A stretch of DNA of 64,000 bases, from contig NZ_JBHULS010000001.1 of assembly GCF_042684585.1 (NCBI RefSeq), positions 186,001-250,000 on the forward strand, written 5' to 3'. A model generated the notes under the pieces. That model was not told the origin of the DNA and searched no databases. It worked only from the letters and a program-made list of their open reading frames with translations. How positions within the stretch are numbered: the first letter of the stretch is position 1; each line of letters opens with the position of its first letter. A program made the position numbers and the translations under genes. This stretch comes from Algorimicrobium sediminis. GTDB lineage: Bacteria; Bacteroidota; Bacteroidia; Flavobacteriales; Flavobacteriaceae. Below are positions 62,242 to 64,000 of this stretch, piece by piece.

Positions 62242-64000
62242 ATGGCAGTATACGACTATGATGATTTAGATACCGCTGGCGGTGGCAATTTTAACTTCGA
62301 CTTTAAAGGCTTTTTATTTAAAATTTTAAGTCTCTGGAAGTTTATTCTGGTATGCGTCTTAATAGGTTTGGTGGTAGCCTATTTTATAAATGTGCGCAAA
62401 CAAAATGTTTACCGCTTGGAGTCGTTAATAAGCGTAGAAAACGATCAAAATCCTTACTTTTCAGCCAACACCAGTATATCTTTTAATTGGGGAGGCGTAT
62501 CGGGCAAAATGGGGAAAACCATAACCACCCTACAAACACGTACCCACAATGAAAAGGTGGTAGATTCCTTAAAATTTTATTTAAGTTATTTTAAAGAAGG
62601 ACGCTACCGCAAAGTAGATATTTACAAAAACGCACCGTTTATATTTCAGCCCGATAGTGCACAGGCGCAAGCTTTAGGACATTTTATAGGGCTTCGCTTT
62701 GTAACCGACGATAGCTTTGAAGTTTTTACAAATTTCGAGCATGATGCGGTTTCAGGGCAACGATACGATACCCGACAGCGGCAACCGGTTACCACACCCG
62801 TAGGCCCATTTACCAAAGTTTTTAAAATAGGGCAGGTAATAAATTTGCCTTTTTTACACGGCATTGTTACCTGGCGTGACGGCAGAACAGCTAAACCAGG
62901 CGACACCTATTTTATTCAGTTCTCTAATTTTGATGCTGTGGTAAGTAGCTACCAACGTAATATTCGGGTAGCGCCCTTTAGTAGCTCGTCTGCCTCTGTG
63001 TTGCGTTTAAGCTTAACGGGCACCAATAAAGCCAAAATAGTTGATTACCTAAATACAACGGCTATTATTTTAAGTGCTTTTGAACTGGAGCGGAAAAATT
63101 TATACTCCACCAATACTATAAAATTTATAGACAGCAGTTTGCAAGCTGTTAATAGTAATTTAAAGGATTTTACAGACGAAATGAACAGCTTTCGACAAGA
63201 AAATAAGGTGTTTAACGTTTCGGATGAAATGACCAATGTTTCTAGCAAGTTAAAAGAGCTGGAAATACGAAAAGAAGCAGAACTTACTAAACTCAACTAT
63301 TTAGAAGCTTTAGAAACCTATTTACGCACGAAAACCGATTACAGTAGCATAGCAGCACCCAGTTCTGTGGGAATTGATGAAATTAATATTCAAAATAGCG
63401 TTTCTAAAATTACAGCACTTTCTATAGAACGGCAAAGTTACGAGTACAGTACCCGAGAAGGTTCGGCTATTTTTAAAGATTTGGACAGGCAAATAGATGC
63501 GGAAAAAAATGTGTTATTAGAAACTATTTCGGCTACGAAAAATACCATTCGTGTTTTAATGAATTCACTAAACAGCAATTTGGCAAAATTAGAAGCTAAA
63601 TTGAGTAGTTTACCCGAAAATCAGCAAGAATTTCTAAAAATTCAACGCAAGCTAGATATTAGTCAGGAGGCCTATAATGTATATATGGATAAACGCAGTG
63701 AAGCGGCCATTATAAAAGCTGCAAACGTGTCCGATATTAGTATTATAGACGAAGCTAAAGATATTGGCGGTGGATTAATAGGTCCTAACAAATCATTAAA
63801 TTATATGATGGGACTATTGTTAGGTTTTTTTGTGCCCATAGTTTTAATCTTTATTGTGTTTGTTTTAGATCATACCATTCACGGCTCGGAAGATGTGGAG
63901 CGCCTATCTCATATTCCTATTTTGGGCCTTATTGGAAAGTTTAAACATTCCAATAATTTGGTGGTATTTGAAAAGCCTAAATCGGCAGTAGCCGAATCCT
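62242..64000 (+). CDS. Wzc-like polysaccharide co-polymerase / tyrosine autokinase, partial
   Basis: The frame from ATG 62242 (MAVYDYDDLDTAGGGNFNFD) is open to the right edge, 586 codons visible. It has a membrane helix near residue 35 (WKFILVCVLIGLVVAYF), a long periplasmic part with coiled coils (about 280-460, VNSNLKDFTDEMNSFRQEN), and a second helix (MMGLLLGFFVPIVLIFIVFV) near residue 520, followed by the start of the cytoplasmic part. This is the layout of Wzc chain-length regulators. The kinase Walker motifs would lie beyond the edge, so kinase activity is expected but not seen. Confidence 0.88.
   Translation, partial: MAVYDYDDLDTAGGGNFNFDFKGFLFKILSLWKFILVCVLIGLVVAYFINVRKQNVYRLESLISVENDQNPYFSANTSISFNWGGVSGKMGKTITTLQTRTHNEKVVDSLKFYLSYFKEGRYRKVDIYKNAPFIFQPDSAQAQALGHFIGLRFVTDDSFEVFTNFEHDAVSGQRYDTRQRQPVTTPVGPFTKVFKIGQVINLPFLHGIVTWRDGRTAKPGDTYFIQFSNFDAVVSSYQRNIRVAPFSSSSASVLRLSLTGTNKAKIVDYLNTTAIILSAFELERKNLYSTNTIKFIDSSLQAVNSNLKDFTDEMNSFRQENKVFNVSDEMTNVSSKLKELEIRKEAELTKLNYLEALETYLRTKTDYSSIAAPSSVGIDEINIQNSVSKITALSIERQSYEYSTREGSAIFKDLDRQIDAEKNVLLETISATKNTIRVLMNSLNSNLAKLEAKLSSLPENQQEFLKIQRKLDISQEAYNVYMDKRSEAAIIKAANVSDISIIDEAKDIGGGLIGPNKSLNYMMGLLLGFFVPIVLIFIVFVLDHTIHGSEDVERLSHIPILGLIGKFKHSNNLVVFEKPKSAVAES

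Overview
The window looks like chromosome of a member of the Bacteroidota, most likely family Flavobacteriaceae. The evidence is AT-rich sequence, Bacteroidota-type promoter elements (TTG / TAnnTTTG), a type IX secretion C-terminal sorting domain, an OstA-like LPS protein, BshC of bacillithiol synthesis, a DUF4295 gene in the L28-L33-FtsY cluster, a long SecA without the zinc tail, and lipoproteins with an acidic residue run after the lipobox Cys. I cannot assign a genus. I found no tRNA, rRNA, CRISPR array, insertion sequence or prophage. Both edges cut genes: an OstA-like gene on the left and a Wzc-like chain-length/tyrosine-kinase gene on the right.

Layout. 1-3 kb: OstA-like gene (minus), then two rhodaneses and a putative outer-membrane barrel (plus). 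3-8 kb: HtpG and an S9 peptidase (minus). 8-15 kb: FabH, a CoA-binding protein, a sodium/solute symporter (minus), RecR, a family 2 glycosyltransferase, a 2-oxoacid dehydrogenase E2, and a DUF421 protein (minus). 15-22 kb: a DEDDh exonuclease; a tight FAH-hydrolase / HPt / CinA run; L28, L33, DUF4295, FtsY; RimO. 22-24 kb (minus): a carboxypeptidase-like-domain protein and a DsbB with a 50-residue DUF5993-like partner. 24-29 kb: BshC coupled to a PLP decarboxylase, then GuaA. 29-36.5 kb: a LysM/periplasmic-binding fusion with OsmC and DUF3820 genes, PyrG, YidC, a YwqK/MORN-like protein. 36.5-41 kb: a three-domain fasciclin lipoprotein (minus) with a decayed fasciclin fragment beside it, MnmA, a nitronate monooxygenase. 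41-45 kb: a frameshifted T9SS-sorted protein coupled to a 954-residue collagen-like/YadA-head-like repeat protein. 45-53 kb: MATE transporter, small acidic protein and PAP2 phosphatase; a GT2 / double LAB_N / GT39 cassette (minus); an epimerase; MeaB and DUF2911 (minus). 53-61 kb: M23 peptidase, then SecA, DUF2795, cobalamin adenosyltransferase, methyltransferase and an ABC-F ATPase (all minus). 61.4 kb to the end: start of a polysaccharide export locus (Wza-like, Wzc-like).

How it fits together. Much of the window serves the cell envelope: LPS transport (OstA), membrane insertion and secretion (SecA, YidC, FtsY), lipid-linked glycan handling (GT2/LAB_N/GT39, PAP2), disulfide formation and surface proteins. 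The rest is housekeeping. MeaB and the cobalamin adenosyltransferase both serve adenosylcobalamin-dependent methylmalonyl-CoA mutase. The least ordinary stretch is 41.2-44.8 kb, where a repeat-rich surface-type protein sits downstream of a broken T9SS-secreted gene. No obviously new multi-gene defence or biosynthetic system is visible; the best novelty candidates are that locus, the BshC/decarboxylase pair and the double LAB_N glycosyltransferase cassette.
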